Assembly (NCBI RefSeq): GCF_042429435.1
Contig: NZ_JBHMAF010000032.1
Length of the DNA: 64,000 nt
From: Ectobacillus funiculus
GTDB lineage: Bacteria > Bacillota > Bacilli > Bacillales > Bacillaceae_G
Direction: 5' to 3' (one strand)
Shown one piece after another: positions 26,422-34,362 of the stretch. A program made the position numbers and the translations under genes. Positions within the stretch are counted from its first letter, which is position 1. Each line of letters starts with the position of its first letter. The notes beneath the pieces are model-generated. The model was not told the DNA's origin, made no database searches, and saw only the letters and a list, made by a program, of their open reading frames with translations.

Positions 26422-27405
26422 TTATTTAAAACGAACCGTTTCTCTTACCGCTTCAATAATATCAGGAACCTGAGGAATAACAGCCTTCTCTAGCGTTGGG
26501 TTATAAGGAATTGGCACTGCTAATCCGCCTAGTCGTTTGATAGGGGCATCTAAATAATCAAACGCTTCACTCTCAGCGATCATACTAGCAATTTCACCAC
26601 CAAAACCTCCACGCTTAACTGCTTCATGTACTACAATAAGACGACCTGTTTTCTTTACTGACTCTACAATCGTTTCTTCATCTAATGGAACTAGCGTACG
26701 AGGGTCAACGATTTCTACATCGATGCCTTCCTTCTCAAGCTCTGCTGCCGCTTCCAATGCTTTATGCACCATGATAGCTGTAGCGACAATGGTAACGTCT
26801 TTACCTTTTCGCTTAATATCTGCTTTTCCTAACGGAATGGAGTACTGTTCCTCTGGTACCTCACCCTCTGTTTTGTATAGCAATTTATGTTCATAAAAAA
26901 TAACGGGATTATCATCATCCATAGCTGCTTTCAATAAACCTTTAGCATCATAAGCAGTTGATGGTTGCACCACCTTTAAACCAGGAATATGAGCCATCCA
27001 AGCTTCTAAACTTTGAGTATGCTGTGCAGCTGCTCCTGTACCAGATCCCGCTGGTGTTCTTACTACCATTGGAACCTTACCTTTACCACCGAACATATAG
27101 CGTGTTTTAGCAGCTTGGTTTACCAATTGGTCCATCGCAATTGTAATAAAATCGGAGAACTGTAGCTCTAGGATTGGTCTCATACCAGTAAGGGCTGCTC
27201 CAACAGCTCCCCCTGCAATAGCTGCTTCAGAAATAGGTGTGTTACGAACTCGCTCAGGACCAAATTCCTCAATCATTCCGCGTGTTACACCGAATGCACC
27301 GCCGTATACTCCAATATCTTCACCTAGAATAAATACGTCTTCGTTTTGACGCATCTCTTGACTCATCGCTTCTCTAATTGCTTCTAAATACGTAATCGTT
27401 CTCAT
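26422..27405 (-). CDS. Thiamine-diphosphate-dependent dehydrogenase E1 beta subunit (AcoB-like)
   Basis: A 327-residue E1 beta chain. Key features are MRTITYLEAIREAMSQEM, FILGEDIGVYGGAFGVTRG with the Glu that contacts the ThDP aminopyrimidine, RPILELQFSDFITIAMDQLV and the C-terminal ALDEPIKRL-like segment DYLDAPIKRLGG. With the alpha chain it decarboxylates or cleaves the substrate and loads the lipoyl domain of E2. I start at ATG 27405, 5-6 bases after GGGAGG. The acetoin-type family assignment is by overall pattern; pyruvate or branched-chain 2-oxoacids, or a polyol-derived ketone, are alternatives. Confidence 0.88.
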   Translation of the reverse strand: MRTITYLEAIREAMSQEMRQNEDVFILGEDIGVYGGAFGVTRGMIEEFGPERVRNTPISEAAIAGGAVGAALTGMRPILELQFSDFITIAMDQLVNQAAKTRYMFGGKGKVPMVVRTPAGSGTGAAAQHTQSLEAWMAHIPGLKVVQPSTAYDAKGLLKAAMDDDNPVIFYEHKLLYKTEGEVPEEQYSIPLGKADIKRKGKDVTIVATAIMVHKALEAAAELEKEGIDVEIVDPRTLVPLDEETIVESVKKTGRLIVVHEAVKRGGFGGEIASMIAESEAFDYLDAPIKRLGGLAVPIPYNPTLEKAVIPQVPDIIEAVRETVRFK

Positions 27406-27422
27406 TTTAATCCCTCCCAAGT

Positions 27423-28406
27423 TTAGGCATATACATCTTCTAATAGACTTGATAGTGGTGGTTCTGGGCTATTTTCAGCGAATTTTACTGCTTCTTCAAT
27501 TGCTTGTTTCGCTTCTTGCTGCAACTTCTTTGCGTCCTCTTCTGTTAAAATATTTGCTTCGATTAGTACTTCCTTAAATCTTTTAATACAATCTTTTTGT
27601 TTCCATTCTGCCTCTTCTTCACGTGTACGATATTTCTTCGCATCACTTTTTGAATGGCCCTTCCAACGGTATGTTTTCATCTCGATTAAAGCTGGACCGT
27701 TTCCTTGACGAGCATTCTCAACTGCCTCGTGTACTGTATTCATAATTTCAATCATATCGTTTCCGTCTACTACTTTACCCGGCATACCGTAAGCGATTGC
27801 ACGATCTGCAATATTTTGAACTCGAGTCATATCCTTTACAGGGCCAGACATTCCATACTGATTATTCTCACAAATGAACACAACCGGTAAATCCCAAATA
27901 GCAGCTAAGTTTAAAGCTTCATGGAAACTACCTTCATTGGAAGCTCCATCTCCAAAGAAGCATAATACTACATATCCTTGCTTTTTCATTTTAGACGTCA
28001 ACGCAGCTCCTACTGCAAGCGGGATACCTCCACCTACAATTCCGTTAGCGCCAAGATTCCCTTTTTCGACGTCAGCGATATGCATGGAACCGCCTTTTCC
28101 TTTACAATAGCCTGTTTCTTTACCAAATAGCTCAGCCATCATTTTGTTTACGTCACCTTCTTTGGAAATACAGTGACCATGACCACGGTGAGTACTTAGA
28201 ATTTTATCGCTTGTTTGAAGAACTGCAATAGATCCAGCTGCTGATGCTTCTTGCCCTACACAAAGGTGAGTCGTTCCATGAATCATCCCTTTAGCAAAAA
28301 ATTGGTCTACTTTTTCATCAAAATAGCGAATAAGCCACAGTTCTTTATAAAGACTTACCAGTTTCTCCTCTTTTATATGAGAAGGTAATTGTAGTGTGTT
28401 TAACAT
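27423..28406 (-). CDS. Thiamine-diphosphate-dependent dehydrogenase E1 alpha subunit (AcoA-like)
   Basis: A 327-residue E1 alpha chain with the ThDP/Mg motif spanning FFGDGASNEGSFHEALNLAA and ENNQYGMS, the GTTHLCVGQEASAAG segment and the RWKGHSKSD loop that carries conserved phosphorylation-loop residues in this family. It resembles AcoA of acetoin dehydrogenase. Missing here are AcoR and the acu genes usually linked to acetoin use in Bacillus; instead SorC regulators follow. The ATG at 28406 has GGGGGAGC upstream; an upstream TTG at 28427 lies in the operator and is unlikely. First gene of the operon. Confidence 0.88.
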   Translation of the reverse strand: MLNTLQLPSHIKEEKLVSLYKELWLIRYFDEKVDQFFAKGMIHGTTHLCVGQEASAAGSIAVLQTSDKILSTHRGHGHCISKEGDVNKMMAELFGKETGYCKGKGGSMHIADVEKGNLGANGIVGGGIPLAVGAALTSKMKKQGYVVLCFFGDGASNEGSFHEALNLAAIWDLPVVFICENNQYGMSGPVKDMTRVQNIADRAIAYGMPGKVVDGNDMIEIMNTVHEAVENARQGNGPALIEMKTYRWKGHSKSDAKKYRTREEEAEWKQKDCIKRFKEVLIEANILTEEDAKKLQQEAKQAIEEAVKFAENSPEPPLSSLLEDVYA

Positions 28407-28423
28407 ATTTGCTCCCCCTTTTA

Positions 28424-28483
28424 ACATTTGTAACTATCGGTTACCTTTGTGAAAATCATAAAGTTATTTTTGCAATTAGTCAA
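28424..28483 (-). promoter_or_regulatory. Sigma-A promoter and SorC-type operator of the dehydrogenase operon
   Basis: On the minus strand TTGACT (28478-28483), a 17-base spacer and TATGAT (28455-28460) are followed by CAAAGGTAAC-CGATA-GTTACAAATG at 28424-28450. The palindrome GGTAAC-N5-GTTAC is clear. The arrangement is nearly identical to that in front of the SR1P gene. Confidence 0.8.
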
Positions 28484-28786
28484 GGGTTAAAAATATTTCA
28501 TGAATTTTTTCTTTCATTAGGTCCTTATCTTGAAAATGGCGGATGTAGTTCTTATCGAAGTAGAACAATGAGCGATATTGTCAGCGAGAACAGCCCTTAG
28601 GAACCATCGATACTTCACATTTATCTTACTTTTTTATGACTTACCGTACCGAGCTAAGGTGAGCGTTTTCATAAAACCCCTCACAGTTCATTCATAAAAT
28701 AACATTTGTATTCCACTATACAAAAAGGCTTATAGACTAGGTTCAGGATTAGAAAACAGATCCTCCATTCTACAAGTCGATGTCTA
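28484..28786. other. Gene-free stretch between the dehydrogenase promoter and the SR1P gene
   Basis: No convincing coding frame. The 3' part of an SR1-type RNA from the SR1P gene should end here, but I could not find a convincing terminator hairpin. Confidence 0.45.
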
Positions 28787-28915
28787 CTAGGCAGACTTAC
28801 ACTCTTTATTTTCTTTCTTACAGCTCGAGCAGCAATGTCCATAAAGCACTGTTACCTTTTCATCTTCAAATTGCTCGATTGTTCCTCCGCAAACTTGACA
28901 TAGAATTGTGCCCAT
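28787..28915 (-). CDS. SR1P-like GapA-binding peptide (coding part of an SR1-type dual-function RNA)
   Basis: A 42-residue peptide starting MGTILCQVCGGTIEQFEDEK and continuing VTVLYGHCCSSC. This closely resembles SR1P of Bacillus, which is encoded by the small RNA SR1, binds glyceraldehyde-3-phosphate dehydrogenase GapA and affects RNA decay partners. Two Cys pairs (CQVC, CCSSC) suggest metal binding. AGGAGGAAT lies 5 bases before the ATG; the frame is open further back but outside the family length. In B. subtilis SR1 is under CcpN; here the promoter carries the operator shared with the polyol and dehydrogenase genes. Whether the RNA also base-pairs with a target such as ahrC mRNA, as in B. 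subtilis, cannot be judged. Confidence 0.85.
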   Translation of the reverse strand: MGTILCQVCGGTIEQFEDEKVTVLYGHCCSSCKKENKECKSA

Positions 28916-28982
28916 TCCATTCCTCCTAATGTTATTAATACCTTTTGACCAGCGAATAGCATGTTTCGAAACCACTTTCTTA

Positions 28983-29042
28983 ACATTTGTAACACCAAGT
29001 TACTTTTGTTAAAATCATAGAATTATTTTTAACTTTAGTCAA
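28983..29042 (-). promoter_or_regulatory. Sigma-A promoter and SorC-type operator of the SR1P gene
   Basis: On the minus strand TTGACT (29037-29042), a 17-base spacer and TATGAT (29014-29019) are followed by CAAAAGTAAC-TTGGT-GTTACAAATG at 28983-29009. It matches the E1a operon promoter in nearly every conserved position. Confidence 0.8.
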
Positions 29043-29163
29043 GGGATAAAATATTCAAAAAAATTTTTATCCCTTAAATAAACCTTTTTACCATAGAAGG
29101 TTAAGTGAAAACTTACTAACTACTTATTTATGGATTAAGCATAATTAGAGCTAAGGCATCCTT

Positions 29164-29297
29164 TAAAGAAAACTCACCGATTGGCGAGCCTTCAGGCGAA
29201 GACAGATGTGTAGTTGCACTTACACTGTATTCCTAAAATTTCCGACTACGTCGAATTCACTTCTAGCCGGAAATTTATACCTTCTTACAGTGTAAAA
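29164..29297 (+). repeat. Dispersed repeat, copy 2
   Basis: A full-length copy with TTACACTGTA and TACAGTGTAA forming a perfect 10-bp stem, and the AATTTCC/GGAAATT stem (C-G type). It lies between the SR1P promoter and the HAD phosphatase gene. Confidence 0.92.
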
Positions 29298-29539
29298 ACC
29301 ACCTAGCTACAATCCATACTTAGTACTATTGTTTCAATTCTTAGGAATGTAACCTTATCTAAGAAACCAGTTCTATGAACTAAAGGTATAGATTTAAAAA
29401 GCTTATTTACAATCTTTTTACATATATTTTTATTGACAATTCATTACATTCCCGATTTAATTTAATTAACATATGTTCAAAGTAAGAAAAAATGTTAATG
29501 ACTATTTTTCTGAAAATTAAAATGAATTGAGTTGAGATT

Positions 29540-30316
29540 ATGAAACCAGAAATGATTTTTTTTGATATAGATGGTACACTCCTTGATCACAATAAACAGT
29601 TACCATCTTCAGCTAAACAGGCAATTCAAGCACTAAAAGAGAATGGACACGAGGTGGCAATTGCGACAGGACGCGCTCCTTATCTATTTAAGGAGCTAAG
29701 AGAAGAGTTAGAAATTGATTCTTTTATTAGCTTTAATGGACAGTATGTAGTATTACGCGGGGAGGTTATTTATAAAAACCCTCTAAATAGAAAATCGCTG
29801 CATGCTTTAAAAAATTTTGCATCCCAATACAATCATCCTCTTGTCTATATGGGAAGCGATACAATGAAAGCAAATATCGTGTATCATCCGCATATTGAAA
29901 AAAGTATTACAACATTAGGTTTTGAGCATCCGGAGCGTGATCCTTATTACTTCATAGATAGAGAAATTTATCAGGCACTTCTGTTTTGTACAGATGAACA
30001 TGAAGCAGCATATGGGGATAATTTTCAGGACTTGAATTTCATTCGTTGGCATCAGTTTTCAATGGATGTACTCCCTTTTGGTGGATCTAAGGCTCAAGGT
30101 ATCGCAAGATTTATTGAAAAGCTAGGTTATACAAAGGAACAAGTCTATGCGTTTGGAGATAATTTAAACGATATTGAAATGCTCCAATTTGTTGGCAATA
30201 GTGTGGCGATGGGAAATGCGCCTGATTTAGTAAAGAAAGTTGCAAAATATGTTACAAAAGATGTTGATGATAATGGACTTTTTCATGGATTAGAGCTAGT
30301 AGGACTATTAAAGTAA
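29540..30316 (+). CDS. Cof-type HAD-IIB family phosphatase
   Basis: A 258-residue haloacid dehalogenase superfamily hydrolase. Motif I is FFDIDGTLLDHN (nucleophile Asp 9, acid/base Asp 11), motif II lies in AIATGRAP, motif III is a Lys in GGSKAQGIARF, and motif IV is FGDNLNDIEML. The cap between about 85 and 185 is of the IIB type. Family members dephosphorylate sugar phosphates, FMN or similar small molecules; the substrate is not evident. It is preceded by a weak ribosome site and stands alone. Confidence 0.85.
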   Translation: MKPEMIFFDIDGTLLDHNKQLPSSAKQAIQALKENGHEVAIATGRAPYLFKELREELEIDSFISFNGQYVVLRGEVIYKNPLNRKSLHALKNFASQYNHPLVYMGSDTMKANIVYHPHIEKSITTLGFEHPERDPYYFIDREIYQALLFCTDEHEAAYGDNFQDLNFIRWHQFSMDVLPFGGSKAQGIARFIEKLGYTKEQVYAFGDNLNDIEMLQFVGNSVAMGNAPDLVKKVAKYVTKDVDDNGLFHGLELVGLLK

Positions 30317-30530
30317 AGCTGTCATGTTACTTATAGTTTCCAACATAAATGCAACAGAAACGAAAATGATAATGGGAAATTATAGAAATAAAAAAATTGA
30401 TGTAGGGATAAAAGCCAAGCAATAAAAGTCTGGTTTTTACTCCCTCCATTATGAGCGACTCTATACTGCTTCAATCATTTATTCATGTTTTAACAAGTTT
30501 CGAAATTTAGTCAAAAGGCCAGAAAACATT

Positions 30531-30546
30531 GCAAACGTTTACTTTA
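30531..30546 (+). promoter_or_regulatory. Possible cre site upstream of the YolD-like gene
   Basis: TGCAAACGTTTACT near 30532-30545 is close to the CcpA consensus. It lies 65 bases before the YolD-like start codon. A single weak match. Confidence 0.35.
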
Positions 30547-30610
30547 ATTAATTTTTAAACTCATGTTGAAACACATATTATTTAGCATTGACCATATTGG
30601 AGGAATTATT

Positions 30611-30793
30611 ATGTTTTTAAGAAGTCTAATAAAAAATGAATTGGTTACCATTAACTATTATAAAGAAGGTACACTATATAAATGTAAAGGGCATGTTCAA
30701 GGACTTAATTTAGCAGAACAAACCCTTTCTTTAAAAGATCAACAGGAGAAAATCTTATCTATACGTTTATCCAAAATCATGAAAATTTCTTGA
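30611..30793 (+). CDS. YolD-like family small protein
   Basis: A 60-residue protein resembling the C-terminal part of YolD-like proteins: ELVTINYYKEGTLYKCKGHV followed by a LSLKDQQEKILSIRLSKIMKI strand pattern. YolD-like proteins (about 110 residues) often lie beside UV-repair polymerase genes, but none is here and this one is short. The ATG at 30611 has GGAGG upstream; the frame extends back to 30563 without a site. The function is unknown. Confidence 0.55.
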   Translation: MFLRSLIKNELVTINYYKEGTLYKCKGHVQGLNLAEQTLSLKDQQEKILSIRLSKIMKIS

Positions 30794-30885
30794 ATAGCTA
30801 CAAATTGAAAGTGCTTTTTTATAAAAGAGCGCACCTTTCTTGTAAAAAGTAAGTATGACCAAACAATCACAAAAAGAGGTATTGT

Positions 30886-31839
30886 ATGAAACAAGTAGAA
30901 AAGCTTGGAGAACGTTTGTTTTTAATTGATGATTTTGATTTGAAGCTTGAAGAGCGCACGGGTACGTATATTTTGCTTGATGAGCAAGTCACGATTATCG
31001 AAACGTGCGCAAGTCCTTCTCTTCCTTATATTTTACAGGGTTTGAAAGAATTAGATATTAAGCCAGATCAAGTTGCTTATATCATTGTCACCCATGTTCA
31101 TCTTGATCACGCGGGAGCGGCTGGACTACTTATGGAGCATTGCAAACACGCAAAGTTGATCGTCCATCCACGAGGTTCCCGTCATATGATTGATCCTGCT
31201 AAGCTAATCAAAGGAGCGCAGGCTGTATACGGAAATCAATTTGATGAGTTATTTCACCCAATTGTTCCCGTCCCAGAAGAGCGTGTAATTTCTGTTCAAG
31301 ATGGTTATACCCTTCACATCAGTGCTGATCGGACACTAACTTTTTACGACACACCAGGACATGCGAAGCACCATATAAGCATTCATGACTCTCTTACAAA
31401 TGGTATGTTTACAGGCGATACAATCGGTGTATACTACCGTGATTTACAGCAATATAATGTGGAATTTTATCTTCCTACAACTTCTCCGTCTCAATTTGAT
31501 CCAGATGAGATGCTGCACTCGATGTACCGCATACGACAGTTAAATCCCGATTTCATCTATTTCGGGCATTACGGTAAGTCTTCCAATCCACAGGAAGTGT
31601 ACGAACACATGGAAACATGGCTGCCCATTTTTCTTTCTGCGGCACAAGATGTATTTTCCCATGAAACAAACCCTGCGAGTATGGCGTCCGCAGCTTCTAA
31701 TAGATTATTTACTACGGTTCGAGCATATTTAACAGAGCGCGGCGTTCCAGAAGACGCGAAAGCGTATAAGGCTCTGCAGATTGATATGGATATTTGTGCA
31801 ATGGGTCTTGTTGATTACTTACAGAGACAAGATAAATAA
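30886..31839 (+). CDS. MBL-fold metallo-hydrolase
   Basis: A 317-residue metallo-beta-lactamase superfamily protein. The metal motif THVHLDHAG is near residue 70, later ligands are in DTPGHAKHH and FTGDTIGVYY, and a further His is in YFGHYG. The C-terminal extension (about 230-317) is helical. Members act on lactones, thioesters or phosphoesters; the substrate is unknown. AAAGAGGTATT precedes the start. Confidence 0.82.
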   Translation: MKQVEKLGERLFLIDDFDLKLEERTGTYILLDEQVTIIETCASPSLPYILQGLKELDIKPDQVAYIIVTHVHLDHAGAAGLLMEHCKHAKLIVHPRGSRHMIDPAKLIKGAQAVYGNQFDELFHPIVPVPEERVISVQDGYTLHISADRTLTFYDTPGHAKHHISIHDSLTNGMFTGDTIGVYYRDLQQYNVEFYLPTTSPSQFDPDEMLHSMYRIRQLNPDFIYFGHYGKSSNPQEVYEHMETWLPIFLSAAQDVFSHETNPASMASAASNRLFTTVRAYLTERGVPEDAKAYKALQIDMDICAMGLVDYLQRQDK

Positions 31840-31932
31840 CACAAAATATGCAAATGATTGTAAAAACATTAACTTAATTTGTTAAAATTAAATCAGATCG
31901 GAATTCAGAGTAGATGTAGGGAGGACAGTAAT

Positions 31933-32262
31933 ATGAAAAGTTCTGAAATGGAGGCTCAACTATATTGTATACACTGTAACAATAACACCCCGCACGTTAT
32001 TACTTATATTAACGAAAAAATGAAGCATATCGAATGTGAAGAATGCCACAATGCAATAGAATTTAAAGTTGACATTATGAAAGAACTTTATAAGGAAGTA
32101 TACGATCGAATTTCAACAAAACCATCACGCATTACAGAAGAGTATAAACAAGGTTTAGATGAATTTTTATCAAAAATTCCAATTCGTGTTATTAGCAAAC
32201 CCTATCGACTTATCCGTTACTTAAATCAATCATATAAAATCATTAAACAGTATAAAAAGTAA
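31933..32262 (+). CDS. Small zinc-ribbon-like protein (bh protein family)
   Basis: A 109-residue protein with two Cys pairs near the N terminus, CIHC (12-15) and CEEC, separated by about 22 residues, as in a zinc ribbon. A basic helical C terminus (RVISKPYRLIRYLNQSYKII) follows. It matches the family annotated only as bh protein in Bacillus. GGGAGGAC precedes the ATG; the longer frame upstream lacks a site. Function unknown. Confidence 0.65.
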   Translation: MKSSEMEAQLYCIHCNNNTPHVITYINEKMKHIECEECHNAIEFKVDIMKELYKEVYDRISTKPSRITEEYKQGLDEFLSKIPIRVISKPYRLIRYLNQSYKIIKQYKK

Positions 32263-32763
32263 AGTTCTGGTTCAAAAATTTTAGAACAGTCGCAAGTAAC
32301 TGCTAAATTTCAGATATATTCCCCCTCTAGAACGGGTTCAATAGGGAACAATGGCTGAATTGATATAGTTGCTCATCCCTACTTAACGCAATAGTACATT
32401 TAGACTCGCAAGGTGAAATATGTTCTAATGCCAATCCCCTTTTTTGGGGTTGCGAGTCCCTCTTCTAATCCTTGACTACGACAGCATAAAATCATAACTT
32501 CTTCTGTTGGATTACCTCTCAAATAACCAAATCCATTTATCAGCAAAATCTTGAATATCCCTCCTGATGATTTTTTCTCTTTTAGTGAACAAGTACCTAC
32601 TCATTACAGAGTCACCATTTTCAAACAGGCTAAAAGTCTTCTGACACATCGGCCGCTTTATCTCCCTTTTACGAATAAAAAACCCAATTAAGGTAAAATG
32701 TATGAACAAATCGATGTACGAGCAGATACTGATAGGAGTCATCTTTACCATAGGGGGAGAGTT
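32263..32763. other. Gene-free stretch before gerA with a nested hairpin
   Basis: No convincing gene. GACTCGCAA (32403-32411) pairs with TTGCGAGTC (32450-32458), and an inner CAATCCCC pairs with GGGGTTG around a T6 loop, competing with the outer stem. Such alternative pairing could be a terminator for the gene upstream or a small structured RNA; I cannot decide. Confidence 0.4.
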
Positions 32764-34344
32764 ATGATTAGGTTTCGGAGGCGAAGACAGACTACATCGT
32801 TACGTCAAAACAGGGTACAGGAATTAGAAGAATCCAATATATTACCTTCAAATCTAAATGTAAGTACTGACCTTACAGAAAATGAAAAACTATTTAGAGA
32901 TATTTTTCACCATTGTTCTGATGTCGTTTTTCGTCCGGTTCAAATTCATGAGCAAACACACCTCCTGTTAATTTATGTCGACGGTTTAATTGATTCGAAA
33001 GTACTAGATGAAGTCATTTTAAAACCAATAATGTTTCAGGGTGTGCCCCAAGGATTAGATGATATTACTCAACTTAGACAAATGGTTAAAAATCAACTGA
33101 TTGCGGCTGCACAAACAACCATGGCTTCTAAAGTGAAGGAAGTAGTTCAAGGTATCGTAAGTGGAAACATCGCTATTTTGGCTAAAAGCGAAAATAATGT
33201 TTTACTTGCAGACCTAAAGGGCGGAATGGCAAGAAGTATTGAGGAACCAAGTTCAGAGCCAACGATTCGTGGACCGAGGGAAGGCTTTACAGAAGCACTT
33301 CGCACAAACACAAGTCTGTTGCGTAGAAAAATAAAAAGTTCACGTTTGAAAATGGAACCTCTGCGCATCGGTGAGATAACTCAAACAGACGTTGTCATTA
33401 CTTATATTGAAGGAATTGTGAATGAATCTGTTCTTGATGAGGTGCGCACAAGAGTAAAGCGTATTCAGATTGATGGTGTTCTAGAATCCGGTTATATTGA
33501 AGAATTTATTGAAGATGCACCGTTTTCCCCCTTTCCTACCATTCAAAATACAGAACGGCCCGATGTCGTGGCTGCAAATCTGCTTGAAGGGAAAGTGGCT
33601 ATCCTTATCGATGGGACTCCTTTTGTTCTTATAGTCCCTTTTACCTTTTATGCAGGCCTGCAAGCAGCTGAGGATTACTACGAACGATTTATGTATATGA
33701 CGATGATTCGGTGGATTCGTTTCCTTCTCTTTAATGCGGCATTGTTCTTGCCTTCTCTCTATGTAGCTATCACAGTGTTTCATCCAGAGATGATGCCTCA
33801 AAGTTTACTTATGAGTTTTGCCGCTGCTCGTGAAACAAGTCCGTTTCCAACAGCAGTCGAAGCCTTTTTGATGGAAATTACCTTTGAAGCTCTACGGGAG
33901 GCGGGTGTTCGTCTACCAAAACCGGTAGGCTCAGCGGTAAGTATCGTGGGGGCCTTGGTTATTGGACAAGCCGCCGTCAGTGCAGGAATCGTATCAGCTT
34001 CAGTTGTCATTGTGGTATCAGGAACAGGAATCGCCTCATTTGCAATTCCACGTTATAATTTAGGATTAGCTTATCGCCTTCTTCGCTTTCCTTTGCTGAT
34101 TTTAGCAGGAACCTTAGGGCTATTTGGGATCGCTATGGGTTTTTTGACAATTTTATTGCACCTGACTAGTCTTCGTTCATTTGGTGTTCCATATCTCAGT
34201 CCGCTGAAGCCACATATTGGGCGAGGAGTGAAAGATACACTTTGGCGAGCACCCCGTTGGATGTTGCAAGCTCTCCCTAAGCTGATAGCCGGAAAAGATA
34301 TTATCCGAGTTCCAAAAGGGCAAAAGCCAGATCCGGAAAGATAA
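32764..34344 (+). CDS. Spore germination receptor A subunit (GerA family)
   Basis: A 526-residue GerA-family inner spore membrane protein that senses nutrient germinants with the B and C subunits. The large N-terminal hydrophilic region (about 1-260) carries TDVVITYIEGIVNESVLDEV and the PFPTIQNTERPDVVAANLLEGKVA segment (key motif ERPD), followed by about five transmembrane segments in the C-terminal half including the conserved PFPTAVEAFLMEITFEALREAG region. The ATG at 32764 follows a GGGGGAGAG site; an earlier in-frame ATG at 32698 has none. Directly followed by gerC, while gerB lies convergent downstream. Confidence 0.9.
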   Translation: MIRFRRRRQTTSLRQNRVQELEESNILPSNLNVSTDLTENEKLFRDIFHHCSDVVFRPVQIHEQTHLLLIYVDGLIDSKVLDEVILKPIMFQGVPQGLDDITQLRQMVKNQLIAAAQTTMASKVKEVVQGIVSGNIAILAKSENNVLLADLKGGMARSIEEPSSEPTIRGPREGFTEALRTNTSLLRRKIKSSRLKMEPLRIGEITQTDVVITYIEGIVNESVLDEVRTRVKRIQIDGVLESGYIEEFIEDAPFSPFPTIQNTERPDVVAANLLEGKVAILIDGTPFVLIVPFTFYAGLQAAEDYYERFMYMTMIRWIRFLLFNAALFLPSLYVAITVFHPEMMPQSLLMSFAAARETSPFPTAVEAFLMEITFEALREAGVRLPKPVGSAVSIVGALVIGQAAVSAGIVSASVVIVVSGTGIASFAIPRYNLGLAYRLLRFPLLILAGTLGLFGIAMGFLTILLHLTSLRSFGVPYLSPLKPHIGRGVKDTLWRAPRWMLQALPKLIAGKDIIRVPKGQKPDPER

Positions 34345-34362
34345 GGAGAAGTGGTAAAAATA

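Noticed and set aside
23086..28406. Firm naming of the complex as acetoin dehydrogenase (acoABCL)
   Set aside because: Sequence type is AcoA/AcoB-like, but AcoR and acu genes are absent and the promoter belongs to a polyol-type regulon, so the substrate is left open.
32512..32751. Minus-strand frame of 79 codons before gerA
   Set aside because: No ribosome site or recognisable pattern, and it overlaps the gerA promoter region.
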